Assembly (NCBI RefSeq): GCF_009901585.1
Contig: NZ_WXYO01000008.1
Coordinates: forward strand, 371,493-435,492
Length of the DNA: 64,000 nucleotides
Direction: 5' to 3'
From: Poritiphilus flavus
GTDB taxonomy: Bacteria > Bacteroidota > Bacteroidia > Flavobacteriales > Flavobacteriaceae
Every line of letters begins with the position of its first letter. The stretch's first letter is position 1. The position numbers and the translations under genes were made by a program. This document shows, piece after piece, positions 26,765 through 35,948 of the stretch. The notes beneath the pieces were generated by a model that searched no databases, had not been told where the DNA came from, and saw only the letters and a program-made list of their open reading frames with translations.

Positions 26765-27767
26765 ATACTACTTCGCCCTGGTTTTAGGATTAATTATGTT
26801 CCTGACTGGCTGTCGTGAACCGCAGGATTGGATTTTGAACAGCAATTCCGGAGGGGCACTGGGAACTTCATACAATATCACCTACCTGGGATCGGAAGAA
26901 CTCAACTTCCAAAGGGATATCGATTCGGTTTTTAATGTGGTGAATCAATCCTTGTCTACCTATATTCCAGACTCCGACATCTCTAAGATCAACCGTGGAG
27001 ATACCCTGGAGGTAGATCATATGTTCCGGGATGTATTCCGTTTATCCAAATCGGTCTTTGAGGAAACAGATGGCTATTTTGACCCTACAGTGGGTACGCT
27101 CGTCAATGCCTGGGGATTCGGTCCCGGGCAGCAGATTCAGCTGGATAGCGCTAAAGTGGATAGTCTTCTGGAGTATGTGGGATTTCAAAAGGTGAGACTG
27201 AATGAGTCCGATGAGATCATCAAAGAACATCCGGCTATCCAATTTGATTTTAACGCCGTGGCAAAAGGTTATGCCATTGATCGGCTAGCGGCTATGCTCA
27301 AGGACAAAGGGATAGAGAACTTTCTGGTTGAAGTAGGCGGAGAGATCGTTAGTAGTGGAGAGAACAAACTGAAAAAAAAGGAATGGGTAGTCGGGGTAGA
27401 CGACCCCCAGGCCCGAGATGCAAGACGACTCAAACTGGCCCTTAAGCTTAGCGATGAGGCACTGGCCTCATCCGGGAATTACCGCAAGTTCCGGATAGAT
27501 TCCATAAGTGGTAAGAAATATGTGCATACTATAGATCCAAAAACCGGATTTACCAAGAATTCCAGGGTTTTGGCAGCCAGTGTGATCGCGGAGGACTGTG
27601 CCAGGGCAGATGCGTATGCCACAGCTTTTATGGCCATGGAACTGGACCGTTCCATAGCGTTGCTTTCCAAATCCAAAGACCTGGAGGCCTATATCATTTA
27701 TCTGGATGAAGAGGGGGAGACCCAGGAGTTTTTCACCACGGGTTTTGAAGAGCGCATCCTAAGATGA
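26742..27767 (+). CDS. apbE: FAD:protein FMN transferase
   Basis: A 341-residue lipoprotein (lipobox MFLTGC) of the ApbE family, which transfers FMN from FAD to a threonine on NqrB and NqrC. Conserved parts include ALGTSYNITYLG near 40, QSLSTYIPDSDISKINRG, YFDPTVGTLVNAWGFG, the FDFNAVAKGYAIDRLA stretch and VGGEIVSSGEN. A start at 26721 is also possible; I prefer 26742 because it gives a tighter signal peptide and less overlap. It ends by overlapping the convergent methyltransferase gene by nine bases. Its nearness to nqr fits maturation of that complex. Confidence 0.93.
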   Translation: MTGLLRFRYYFALVLGLIMFLTGCREPQDWILNSNSGGALGTSYNITYLGSEELNFQRDIDSVFNVVNQSLSTYIPDSDISKINRGDTLEVDHMFRDVFRLSKSVFEETDGYFDPTVGTLVNAWGFGPGQQIQLDSAKVDSLLEYVGFQKVRLNESDEIIKEHPAIQFDFNAVAKGYAIDRLAAMLKDKGIENFLVEVGGEIVSSGENKLKKKEWVVGVDDPQARDARRLKLALKLSDEALASSGNYRKFRIDSISGKKYVHTIDPKTGFTKNSRVLAASVIAEDCARADAYATAFMAMELDRSIALLSKSKDLEAYIIYLDEEGETQEFFTTGFEERILR

Positions 27768-28532
27768 TACTTTTCGGACAAGAGGAATGATCTCGCCTTT
27801 TGCTAATCGATACTTTTCAACGGCTTCAGGCCCTAAAGTGGCAGTGTAATCCACTTCCTCAACTGCGAAGCCCACTTGCCTTAGTTTCTCAAAATAGTCC
27901 CTTCCGTATACCCGAACGTGATCATACTGTCCAAAGATCCTGGCCCTTTCGCTTTTATCGGTGATACTGTCATCCTCAAAAGTGGCGTCCCTGGAAAGAT
28001 CCTGTGGTATCTGGAAGATTCCCCAACCTCCTGGTTTCAGGACACGGTATAATTCGCTCATCGCCTTCCGGTCATCCGGGATATGCTCCAATACGTGATT
28101 GCATAGAATGATATCAAAACTTCCATCGTTAAAGGGAAGATTACAAATATCTGCCTTTACATCCGCCAGAGGGGAGTTTAGGTCGGTAGTCGTATAATCC
28201 AGGTTTCTAAGCTTCCGAAAACGCTTGTAGAGTGCCTGCTCCGGAGCAAAATGAAGCAGCTTGTGATGGCCGCTAAAGAAATTAGTCTCATTTTTCAGGT
28301 ACAGCCACAACAAACGATGCCTTTCCAGGGATAGGGTGGAGGGTGAAAGCACATTTTCTCTTGGCTTTTCATAACCGTAGGGCAAGAAGCTTCGGAATGA
28401 TCTGTTATCGATGGGGTCAGTATATTTCCTACCCCTCATAAAAAATGCCAGTACAGGCCTCGCCAGATAGCTCAGCTTGATGAGCAATGGCCTTGGAAAG
28501 CGATTTAGTATTAGTTTAAAGATCTTTTTCAA
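27759..28532 (-). CDS. SAM-dependent methyltransferase
   Basis: A 257-residue protein. The post-I region reads ADICNLPFNDGSFDIILCNH and the core ends with VLEHIPDDRKAMSELYRVLK, typical of Methyltransf_11 enzymes. The N-terminal 60 residues carry a hydrophobic, basic segment (LILNRFPRPLLIKLSYLARP) that may bind membranes. Motif I is less obvious than usual. Substrate unknown. It overlaps the end of apbE on the other strand. Confidence 0.8.
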   Translation of the reverse strand: MKKIFKLILNRFPRPLLIKLSYLARPVLAFFMRGRKYTDPIDNRSFRSFLPYGYEKPRENVLSPSTLSLERHRLLWLYLKNETNFFSGHHKLLHFAPEQALYKRFRKLRNLDYTTTDLNSPLADVKADICNLPFNDGSFDIILCNHVLEHIPDDRKAMSELYRVLKPGGWGIFQIPQDLSRDATFEDDSITDKSERARIFGQYDHVRVYGRDYFEKLRQVGFAVEEVDYTATLGPEAVEKYRLAKGEIIPLVRKVSS

Positions 28533-28616
28533 GCTGTTACTACTTGCTCAGAACGTTTAGTCGGGATCGCGGCTATGTGATCCGGGAATTGGACAAACTG
28601 TTAGTATAGCATCTTG

Positions 28617-29432
28617 TCAGGCGAATGCTTCCCTTCTGAATTCTTTTTCTTCGTCGCTTTCAATGCCCAGAGCATCATAAATATATTGAAAGGTAGATAG
28701 CAATTCAGGTTTGCCGTTAACCAGGGCTACGTTGTGCTCAAAGTGTGCACTGGGAAGACCATCAGCAGTGAGAATAGTCCAGCCATCCTTAAGTTGTTTG
28801 ATCCGCCTGGTACCCATATTGATCATAGGTTCTATGGCCACCACCATACCATCGACGAATTTCTTACCACGTCCTCTTTTCCCGTAATTTGGCATTTCCG
28901 GACCTTCGTGCAGCTTTTTCCCAAGACCGTGGCCAACCAATTCCCGTACAATACCATATCCGTGGCTCTCACAGTGGGTCTGAATAGCATAACCCACATC
29001 TCCGACCCGGTTTCCGGCCCTGAATTCCCGTATACCTATGTACAGGGACTCCTTGGTAACCCGTAACAGCTTCTTTACCTCCGGTGCAACCTCACCTACT
29101 TCGAAAGTGTAGGCGTGATCCCCGTAATACTCGTTCTTAAGGGCTCCGCAATCTACAGAGATAATATCCCCCTCTTTCAAAGGATCATCAGTGGGAATGC
29201 CGTGTACTACCTGGGCATTTGGACTCATGTTCAGGGTGTTAGGAAAGCCGTACATCCCTAAAAATCCGGGCTTGGCGCCATGATCCCGGATAAAGTCTTC
29301 TGCAAGCTTATCCAGGTACAATGCAGTGACCCCCGGCTTGATTTCCGAGGCCAGCATCCCCAGTGTTTTGGATACGATCAGGGCACTCTCCCGAATCAAT
29401 TCAATCTCTTCCGCAGTCTTGAGTTTTACCAT
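28617..29432 (-). CDS. map: Methionine aminopeptidase, type I
   Basis: A 271-residue enzyme that removes the initiator Met from new proteins. The metal ligands are visible in ISVDCGALKNEYYGDHAYTF (two Asp), VGHGLGKKLHEGPEM (His) and VVAIEPMIN (Glu), with a substrate-binding His in VVHGIPTDD. Length and motif order match bacterial type I enzymes. A TACCTTTG element lies seven bases upstream of the ATG, so the transcript would have almost no leader. Confidence 0.94.
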   Translation of the reverse strand: MVKLKTAEEIELIRESALIVSKTLGMLASEIKPGVTALYLDKLAEDFIRDHGAKPGFLGMYGFPNTLNMSPNAQVVHGIPTDDPLKEGDIISVDCGALKNEYYGDHAYTFEVGEVAPEVKKLLRVTKESLYIGIREFRAGNRVGDVGYAIQTHCESHGYGIVRELVGHGLGKKLHEGPEMPNYGKRGRGKKFVDGMVVAIEPMINMGTRRIKQLKDGWTILTADGLPSAHFEHNVALVNGKPELLSTFQYIYDALGIESDEEKEFRREAFA

Positions 29433-29439
29433 AGGCTGA

Positions 29440-29447
29440 CAAAGGTA
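29440..29447 (-). promoter_or_regulatory. Candidate -7 promoter element for map
   Basis: TACCTTTG on the minus strand matches TAnnTTTG and ends eight bases before the map ATG, which implies a leaderless or near-leaderless message if used. Confidence 0.4.
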
Positions 29448-29524
29448 TGACTTTCGTTTGAAATTGGGTTAAATGTCTATAATAAAGGTCTTTAGCAATG
29501 CGCTTTTGACCTAGCCCTCTGGCT

Positions 29525-30412
29525 TTACTGCATATAGAATTTTTCCGGTTTTAAAGGTTCAGGAATATCCTCTTCCTTCAAAAGTTCCCTGATATTTCGT
29601 TCAATGGTCCTGGCGATACTTGTCATGGCAGTATCTGTTGGACGGTTTTCAAAGGGATCCTGAATATTCAGGGCGATCTTTTCCAAAAGAAAGAAGGGAA
29701 CAGAGATAAAGACCAGAAGCGGAATTTCAATAAACCCGGTTAGCTCGGTTAGTGAGAAAGAAAGCATAACCAGAAATATGTAGATGAACAGATGCAGGGT
29801 TAGGCGATAGGTTTTGGGGAAGGAGGTATTTTTTATGCGTTCTGCCTTTCCCATAGACGCGCACAACCTAAGCAGCGTGCTATCTATCTGGACCTGTTGG
29901 AAATCATTGAGCTGATCCTCCCTGTGAAGGGTATTGAGATCTGCTGAATGATTATCCAGAAGCGCCAGGGGAATATGAATTCTGTCCTTTAACAACTGCC
30001 TCTCAAGTTCTTCAAGAAAGGGATCTTCTTCAGTATTTATCTTGAGTCCCCTAAGATTCGCTCCCAGGGCATAACACCATGACATTTGGCGATAGGCCAT
30101 ACGGGAGATCAGCGCACTTTCCGGATTTTTGGAAAAGTGCTTTAGTTGCAATACGAAGGTCCTCGAGTCATTGACTATGGCCCCCCATATCTTGCGGGCT
30201 TCCCACCAGCGGTCGTAAGATTGGCTAAGCTTAAAAGACAGGATCAAGGCGATTGCAGTACCCAGGAACGCCCCAATAGTGACGGGAATATTGAGATCCT
30301 GTAAATAACTGGATAACAAAGAGGTTGCCGTAGAGAAAACTACCACTACAAGCAGATCTATTTTAATTTTACCGAGGATGTAACCGATAGGGATTTTTCG
30401 TTCCAGAATCAT
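29525..30412 (-). CDS. Bestrophin-like ion channel
   Basis: A 295-residue membrane protein of the bacterial bestrophin (UPF0187) family, pentameric anion or cation channels. The family opening KIPIGYILGKIKIDLLVVVV is followed by the loop LSQSYDRWWEARKIWGAIVN near residues 63-82, the most conserved signature. Four hydrophobic segments are predicted. It stands alone between map and gpmI. Confidence 0.85.
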   Translation of the reverse strand: MILERKIPIGYILGKIKIDLLVVVVFSTATSLLSSYLQDLNIPVTIGAFLGTAIALILSFKLSQSYDRWWEARKIWGAIVNDSRTFVLQLKHFSKNPESALISRMAYRQMSWCYALGANLRGLKINTEEDPFLEELERQLLKDRIHIPLALLDNHSADLNTLHREDQLNDFQQVQIDSTLLRLCASMGKAERIKNTSFPKTYRLTLHLFIYIFLVMLSFSLTELTGFIEIPLLVFISVPFFLLEKIALNIQDPFENRPTDTAMTSIARTIERNIRELLKEEDIPEPLKPEKFYMQ

Positions 30413-30505
30413 AGGGGTAAGCTGTTGGTTATTAGATCAAACTACTGTAAGGCTAAGCACCTGTTAGTCTTGACATCCCTAAATTTCCGAAAAAAATACC
30501 AGTTT

Positions 30506-32023
30506 CTAAATCAGCGGCTTTTGGGTCATCAGCTCGGGCTGTGGTACGCCCATCAGTTTGAGAATGGTCGGAGCGATATCTCCCAGAACCCCATCTCTCA
30601 CGGTTTGGATATCTTCATCCACAATGATCAACGGAACCGGGTTAGTGGTATGAGCCGTATTCGGGCTGCCATCCGGGTTGATCATCGTATCGCAATTACC
30701 GTGATCCGCAATTAAAATTGTTGCATATCCATGCTCCAATCCCGTGGTGATTACCTTTTCCGCGCAGCTGTCCACTGTTTCACATGCCTTGATTGCCGCT
30801 TGCATATCACCAGTATGGCCCACCATATCAGGGTTGGCAAAATTCAGGCAAACAAAGTCAGCGGATTCCTTTTCCAGCTCCGGAACAATGGCATCCCTGA
30901 TCTCGTAGGCGCTCATTTCGGGTTTTAGATCGTAGGTAGCTACTTTGGGGGAAGGACAAAGGATGCGTTCTTCACCATCGAAGGGAGTTTCACGACCGCC
31001 ATTAAAAAAGAAGGTCACATGCGGGTATTTTTCAGTCTCCGCGATCCGTATCTGTTTTTTCCCCTCAGCGGCCAATACCTCTCCAAGGGTTTGCTCCAGG
31101 TTCTCCTTTTCGTAAACCACTTTTACTCCGGTAAAAGTATCGTCGTAATTTGTGAGGGTCACATAGTAAAGGTCCAGTTGGTGCATATTGTATTCGTGGA
31201 AGTCCTGCTGGCTAAGTACCTGAGTAAGTTCCCTACCGCGATCTGTACGGAAGTTAAAGAATATAACCACATCCCCATTTCCGATAGTAGCACGAGGTGA
31301 ATCCTCGCTATCCGTTAATACAATGGGTTTGATGAATTCATCCGTAACTCCGGAGTCATAGCTCTTTTCAACCGCCTTGGATAGGTTGTCGGATTTCTCA
31401 CCCTTTCCATTGACCAACAGATGATATGCTTCTGCCACCCGCTCCCATCGCTTGTCCCGGTCCATGGCGTAATAGCGGCCAACTATGCTGGCGATCTCAG
31501 TGTTTTTGTCCTCACAGTAGGCCTCCAGCTCTTCCAGAAAGGCCTTTCCGCTTTTCGGATCCACGTCCCGGCCATCAGTAAAAGCATGTACAAAGGATCT
31601 GGATACCCCGGACTTCTCCGCAGCCGCAATAAGTCCTTTAAGATGGTTAATATGGCTGTGTACTCCTCCATCACTAACCAATCCTAAGAAATGTACCGGC
31701 TTATCCTGCTGCCTGGCATAGGCAAAAGCCTGCTGAAGCACGGCCTCGTCTTTTAGCGTATTCTCTTTAACAGCAATGTTTATTTTAGCGAGGTCCTGGT
31801 AGACTATCCTACCGGCCCCGAGATTCATATGGCCAACTTCACTGTTTCCCATTTGCCCCTCAGGGAGGCCTACATTCATTCCGTCCGTCAGCAGATCTGC
31901 ATTAGGGTATTTTGTATAGAGGGAATCGACAAAAGGGGTGTTTGCCTGAGCGATGGCAGATACTTCAGGATTAGGAGACTTTCCCCATCCGTCAAGGATC
32001 ATCAACAGAACTTTTTTATTCAT
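30506..32023 (-). CDS. gpmI: 2,3-bisphosphoglycerate-independent phosphoglycerate mutase
   Basis: A 505-residue Mn-dependent glycolytic enzyme that interconverts 3- and 2-phosphoglycerate. It starts with VLLMILDGWG, with the metal-binding Asp, and has the phosphorylated Ser61 in GQMGNSEVGHMNLGAG. Later ligands lie in FVHAFTDGRDVDPKSG, FVCLNFANPDMVGHTGD and ILIADHGNCD. Length is typical. It is the sole glycolysis gene here. Confidence 0.95.
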   Translation of the reverse strand: MNKKVLLMILDGWGKSPNPEVSAIAQANTPFVDSLYTKYPNADLLTDGMNVGLPEGQMGNSEVGHMNLGAGRIVYQDLAKINIAVKENTLKDEAVLQQAFAYARQQDKPVHFLGLVSDGGVHSHINHLKGLIAAAEKSGVSRSFVHAFTDGRDVDPKSGKAFLEELEAYCEDKNTEIASIVGRYYAMDRDKRWERVAEAYHLLVNGKGEKSDNLSKAVEKSYDSGVTDEFIKPIVLTDSEDSPRATIGNGDVVIFFNFRTDRGRELTQVLSQQDFHEYNMHQLDLYYVTLTNYDDTFTGVKVVYEKENLEQTLGEVLAAEGKKQIRIAETEKYPHVTFFFNGGRETPFDGEERILCPSPKVATYDLKPEMSAYEIRDAIVPELEKESADFVCLNFANPDMVGHTGDMQAAIKACETVDSCAEKVITTGLEHGYATILIADHGNCDTMINPDGSPNTAHTTNPVPLIIVDEDIQTVRDGVLGDIAPTILKLMGVPQPELMTQKPLI

Positions 32024-32256
32024 AATGAAATTTTGCGGAAATCAAAAATACTGTGATTCCTCAGGATAAGCAATTATTCTTAAGCCCTTTTTTTTAAAGG
32101 GTTTTGCGATTTTTTGGCTTGTTAAAGGAATTAACGTTTGGAAAGGGGATTTTGTTAAACTTTAGTTATTTAACTGTTAATAGTGAAACAAAATCGAATA
32201 GATGGCGTCTATATTTATATAATCAAAATCTATTCATCAATTAAATCTTATTCATC

Positions 32257-32646
32257 ATGAGAAAAACAATCCTGATTGCTGCCGCTTTTCTCCTGGCGGT
32301 TAGCGGTGTTTACGCCGAGAACAGAACAGAAAATGAGCAAGCTGTAATTACTGAAGCCCTGAAACCTTTAGCACCTAGTTCTTTTTGCAAAGCTATTATG
32401 CAAGGAGACTATGACACCGTAAAACGAATGATAGAACTTGGAGAGGACGTCAATAAAAAATCCCTGGGGATGAGTCCTGCCATTTTTGCCGCTCGTTACA
32501 ACAAAGCTGAAATTTTGGAATTACTGATCGCCAATGGTGCTGATCTGAAAGCAAAGTGCGACAAGGGCTTTACAGCTAAAAAACACGCTGAGCTTTCCGG
32601 GGCTAAAGATGCCCTTGCAGTGATAGAAAATGCTATGAAGAGTTGA
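32257..32646 (+). CDS. Exported ankyrin-repeat protein
   Basis: A 129-residue protein with a signal peptide (residues 1-20, ending VYAE). The mature part has about two and a half ankyrin repeats, with MGDYDTVKRMI-like helices and SLGMSPAIFAARYNKAEILELLIANGADL as the clearest (split here only by sense: SPAIFAARYNKAEILELLIA near residues 73-92). It probably mediates protein contacts in the periplasm. It has its own promoter region (AT-rich, TATATTTA at 32210) and a strong terminator. Confidence 0.8.
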   Translation: MRKTILIAAAFLLAVSGVYAENRTENEQAVITEALKPLAPSSFCKAIMQGDYDTVKRMIELGEDVNKKSLGMSPAIFAARYNKAEILELLIANGADLKAKCDKGFTAKKHAELSGAKDALAVIENAMKS

Positions 32647-32670
32647 CAGGGGGTTTGCTCATCAATCAAA

Positions 32671-32701
32671 AAACCCTGACGGTACCGTCAGGGTTTTATT
32701 T
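32671..32701 (+). terminator. Rho-independent terminator after the ankyrin gene
   Basis: A perfect 26-base palindrome: AAACCCTGACGGT (32671-32683) pairs with ACCGTCAGGGTTT (32684-32696), flanked by A and T runs. It starts 25 bases after the stop codon and may also end the DUF6747-type transcript coming from the other strand. Confidence 0.85.
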
Positions 32702-32755
32702 TTGGCTATTTACATCCTATAGTGTTCAAGCAAAAGAGTAAATAATTCAAAATAA

Positions 32756-32923
32756 CTAAAATTCAAATCCGTTCAATGCCCTGTCCATAAAGGCATATAC
32801 AGCCATTAAAAGCATTAACGCACAGAATACAGAATATACTTTTAAGATAATCACAGCGATCTCCGGCTTGCAATTGTCAAAAGCATCCGTGTAAAGGTTT
32901 TTAAAATGTGTAAGTGTTCCCAT
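32756..32923 (-). CDS. DUF6747-type small membrane protein
   Basis: A 55-residue protein that begins MGTLTHFKNLYTDAF and ends with DRALNGFEF. One hydrophobic segment spans about residues 23-45. The opening HFKNLYxxAF, a membrane helix and the terminal GFEF are the pattern I know from DUF6747, a small family widespread in Flavobacteriaceae with no known function. The frame is free of stops and starts from ATG with an A-rich upstream region. It faces the ankyrin gene with the shared hairpin between them. Confidence 0.7.
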   Translation of the reverse strand: MGTLTHFKNLYTDAFDNCKPEIAVIILKVYSVFCALMLLMAVYAFMDRALNGFEF

Positions 32924-33049
32924 TATAGTATTCTTTAAATAAATTAAAAAAGCTATAAGGGTTAAATCAGGGGCGTATGAAGATTTGGAATATCGTCAAA
33001 GATACGAAAAAAAAGGGGATAACCTAGGTAGCTGAACGATTATATCTGC

Positions 33050-33814
33050 CTATTGACCCCGGTATCTTTTGATGGATTCTCGTATTTTTTGGATCCTGTT
33101 ATCCGGATCAGGATGGGTACTTTGGAATTCAGGAGCCCTGTTCGGGCCTGCCGCCGCCTTTAGAATTTGCATCACTTTGATCATCTCTTCCGGCTCATAT
33201 CCGGACTGTATCATAAAGAGAATGCCGAGGTCATCGCTTTCCAGTTCGTCACCTCTCCCATTTTTCAACAGGGTATTTTGACCAATGCTTCCAACTATAC
33301 CACCCGCGTCTGCACCTACTGTGGCACCCATGGTAACCGTCTTCCAGAAGTTGCTCTCAGCAATTCTTTCTGCTGAATGCCTCCCTATCACATGACCGAT
33401 CTCATGGCCTAATACTCCGGCCAACTGGGCTTCATTCAGTTTTGAAAATAGGGCATAAGTGATGAATATCTGCCCTCCGGGAAGTGCAAAGGCATTAATA
33501 GTACGGTCGTCTGCTAACAGGTGAAATTCGTAGCGATAAGGAGTCTCGCGGGCAATGCTATGCTGTACTAATCTGTTACCCACAGCGTCTACCAGGGTCT
33601 GTAGGCGCTCATCCGGATACAATCCTCCGTGCTGCTGGGCTATTTCCGGAGCGCTTTGCAAACCGATCGCGATTTCCTGGTCGGCAGTCATATTGATGTT
33701 CTGTACCCTGCCGGTATACGGATTCTCTTCCTTGTTGTTACATCGCTGAATAAATGCGAAAGCTACAATAGCAAGCCCGATAAAGATTCTGATCTTCCAG
33801 CTCCCTCTTCTCAT
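33050..33814 (-). CDS. M48 family metalloprotease
   Basis: A 254-residue zinc protease. A hydrophobic N-terminal segment (about 9-22) followed by QRCNN suggests export and maybe lipid attachment at Cys25. The zinc motif HEIGH is at residues 137-141, and the third ligand Glu is in GDELESDDLG near 190. The ending QSTHPDPDNRIQKI is characteristic of the BepA/LoiP-like M48C proteases, which deal with outer-membrane protein quality. The specific target is unknown. Confidence 0.88.
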   Translation of the reverse strand: MRRGSWKIRIFIGLAIVAFAFIQRCNNKEENPYTGRVQNINMTADQEIAIGLQSAPEIAQQHGGLYPDERLQTLVDAVGNRLVQHSIARETPYRYEFHLLADDRTINAFALPGGQIFITYALFSKLNEAQLAGVLGHEIGHVIGRHSAERIAESNFWKTVTMGATVGADAGGIVGSIGQNTLLKNGRGDELESDDLGILFMIQSGYEPEEMIKVMQILKAAAGPNRAPEFQSTHPDPDNRIQKIRESIKRYRGQ

Positions 33815-33855
33815 AATTTGTTAGTGTTCTGTAAAACACAAAGTACAAAAAATGC

Positions 33856-34590
33856 TTATAAAAGTTCTGGATTAATATCTAAAATATTGTCCTGGATATA
33901 GGTTTTAATGAAACCGGTAGTAAAATGCTCGCTACCCAAAAACTCTTCCTGTTCAAGGAGTTGCAGTATGTTTTTTCTTCGGAACGCGGCCAGCATGGGA
34001 ATGGAAAGTGGAGCATAACTGTAATGCCATGGTTCGTACTTGAAGCCCCTCCTTTTGGGATTGTCAGTGTAGACCAGATAGTAGTCGAATTTTTTGGAGT
34101 TTTCATCCATCCAAAGCTTAAAATCCTCAAACGGCCCACCAGCTTCAAATTTTTCGCTTACCAACACGTCTCCGCTTACTTTTTTGCTACCGTCTATCAA
34201 ATCGATATCCGTGCCCCAATGATGTCTGCTCGTTCCCGGGATGGTAGAGTATTCTATGATCTTATCGATAGCGTCCAGGGGCTTCATACCATCTTCTATG
34301 GCGTATCGTTCATATTTTCTTTCGAATATAGCCGCCTGCCGTGCAAAACTGCGAAAACTGGATACCGGTTTGATGTCAATTCCGGCACCATAGGCCGCCT
34401 TTCTCATGGCTTCAAAAGCCTCTTGCGCTTCTTTTCGCATTTGGTAGCCATTCCCATAGAGATCGATATTGGCCTTTCCCATAAGCTCCAAAACGGAGTA
34501 TTCAATATCCTGAAAACTAAAAATGGAAGGGATCAAGGCAAGGCCAAGACCGGATAAACCGCTTTTTTGAATAAAAGATCTTCTGTGCAT
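33856..34590 (-). CDS. M15 family D-Ala-D-Ala carboxypeptidase (VanY-like)
   Basis: A 244-residue peptidoglycan peptidase. It starts MHRRSFIQKSGLSGLGLALI, a signal with a twin-arginine-like pair. The zinc site has SRHHWGTDIDLID (His and Asp) near residues 120-132 and EPWHYSYAP near 190-198, the usual VanY motifs. SSFRSFARQAAIFERK near 81-96 is also conserved. It trims stem peptides or recycles muropeptides in the periplasm. It follows the M48 gene direction but is 41 bases upstream of it, so the two may be co-transcribed. Confidence 0.88.
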   Translation of the reverse strand: MHRRSFIQKSGLSGLGLALIPSIFSFQDIEYSVLELMGKANIDLYGNGYQMRKEAQEAFEAMRKAAYGAGIDIKPVSSFRSFARQAAIFERKYERYAIEDGMKPLDAIDKIIEYSTIPGTSRHHWGTDIDLIDGSKKVSGDVLVSEKFEAGGPFEDFKLWMDENSKKFDYYLVYTDNPKRRGFKYEPWHYSYAPLSIPMLAAFRRKNILQLLEQEEFLGSEHFTTGFIKTYIQDNILDINPELL

Positions 34591-34783
34591 CAGATGGGTT
34601 TTGGTACTACATATTGAAACGAAGAGGCGAGCAGTCTATTTTATCACTAACTAAAATTTATGACTTGCAATCGCTCTTAGTTCAAATTTAGCCTGAAAAT
34701 AGCAAAGATTGTTAAGACAAAGGGATTATTACGGGCAACAACCCTTCACAGGAGTTTCCCAGAAGCGTCTCAGGGAGATAATT

Positions 34784-35941
34784 TTAATTGGAAAGATATA
34801 AATAACCCTGATGCTTTTTCCTGAGGTCGTTAAAGGTGATGATGTAGAAGTATATGCCTGCAGGGAGACCTGAACCCCTTTTTATGGTAGTTTCCCGGTT
34901 CGACTTTCCATCAAACTCACCCCTGTAATTGTCTTTGGAATATACCAAAACACCATATCTGTCAAAAATCTGGAGTTTGTTATTCGGAGATCTGTCCAGT
35001 CCGTCCAGTTCTAACAGATCGTTTTGCCCATCGCCATTGGGTGTCATATAATAGTTAGCAAGTTCAAGGGTCTCAAAAGTCTCTGTACTATCATCATTTC
35101 CTCCAAGGGTCAGGATCTCATAATCGTTTGGAACAAAGTTAGCAGAGGTCACGGATCCTTTCTCAAGCCCTCCTTCCACAGAGGTGTTTCCCAGATTGAC
35201 CCATTGCTGTTCCGCCTTGCTCCAGCCTACTACCTTGAGATCCGAAATCTTTTCTCCTAAAGCTGATACATTGCTGTAGGCATCCCAGCTCAGGGTTACT
35301 TCTGAAGGTACATCACCTTCGAGTCTCCAGAATTCCTTATCGCTTATGGAAATGAATTCAGTAGCCTTCTTTTCCGTATTGAATATGCCGCTAATGGCCT
35401 TTGGGTTGTTCGGATCTTCAAAGAAATATGCGCATTTTGCCATCGCGTTAATGGCCATGGAATGTATGGTTAAGGGACGTAGCCTTTTACCTTCACCGAC
35501 CGGGAAGACGAAAGAGTCCTTATTGGAAAGCGCTGCGTATCCGTTTACCTTAGAAACTCCGCTTTCGCCGGTATAAAAGGAATCGTTTAAAAAGTTGGAA
35601 TACACCGAACCGTGGGAACGAGGCGTGATAATGTCTCCGGCAATCAGGTTTCCGTTGTTGGTAACCCCGATACTGTTCTCAAGGATCAGGCCCCTGGGAA
35701 CAATGATCTCCGCATCAAAAAAAATGGCTGGCAGGCTACCGGATATGGTAAGCGGATCAAATTCGTTGTAAAAGCCAATTAATCCCTGGTTTTCCTCAAA
35801 AACGCCATCATTTATAAAATCAGAATGTACTCCGACCATGATATCTCCGTGCATCTGCATAGGGCCGTAGTTGTGAATGGCCTCCTGGGCAAACAGCGGC
35901 AAGGCCGCTATAAAAAACGCTATGTACAGGATCTTTTTCAT
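34784..35941 (-). CDS. Surface protein with gliding-motility-type C-terminal domain, module A partner
   Basis: A 385-residue exported protein: signal peptide (residues 1-18), a beta-rich body (20-285) and a C-terminal domain (about 288-385) that begins YYMTPNGDGQNDLLELDGLD and has NNKLQIFDRYGVLVYSKDNY, LPAGIYFYIITF and a final GYLYLSN. This domain is the gliding-motility-associated type B sorting signal for T9SS export and surface attachment. It starts seven bases after the stop of the collagen-like gene. The protein at 39759-40916 is a paralogue of the same length. Confidence 0.85.
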   Translation of the reverse strand: MKKILYIAFFIAALPLFAQEAIHNYGPMQMHGDIMVGVHSDFINDGVFEENQGLIGFYNEFDPLTISGSLPAIFFDAEIIVPRGLILENSIGVTNNGNLIAGDIITPRSHGSVYSNFLNDSFYTGESGVSKVNGYAALSNKDSFVFPVGEGKRLRPLTIHSMAINAMAKCAYFFEDPNNPKAISGIFNTEKKATEFISISDKEFWRLEGDVPSEVTLSWDAYSNVSALGEKISDLKVVGWSKAEQQWVNLGNTSVEGGLEKGSVTSANFVPNDYEILTLGGNDDSTETFETLELANYYMTPNGDGQNDLLELDGLDRSPNNKLQIFDRYGVLVYSKDNYRGEFDGKSNRETTIKRGSGLPAGIYFYIITFNDLRKKHQGYLYLSN

Positions 35942-35948
35942 TCGAGGA

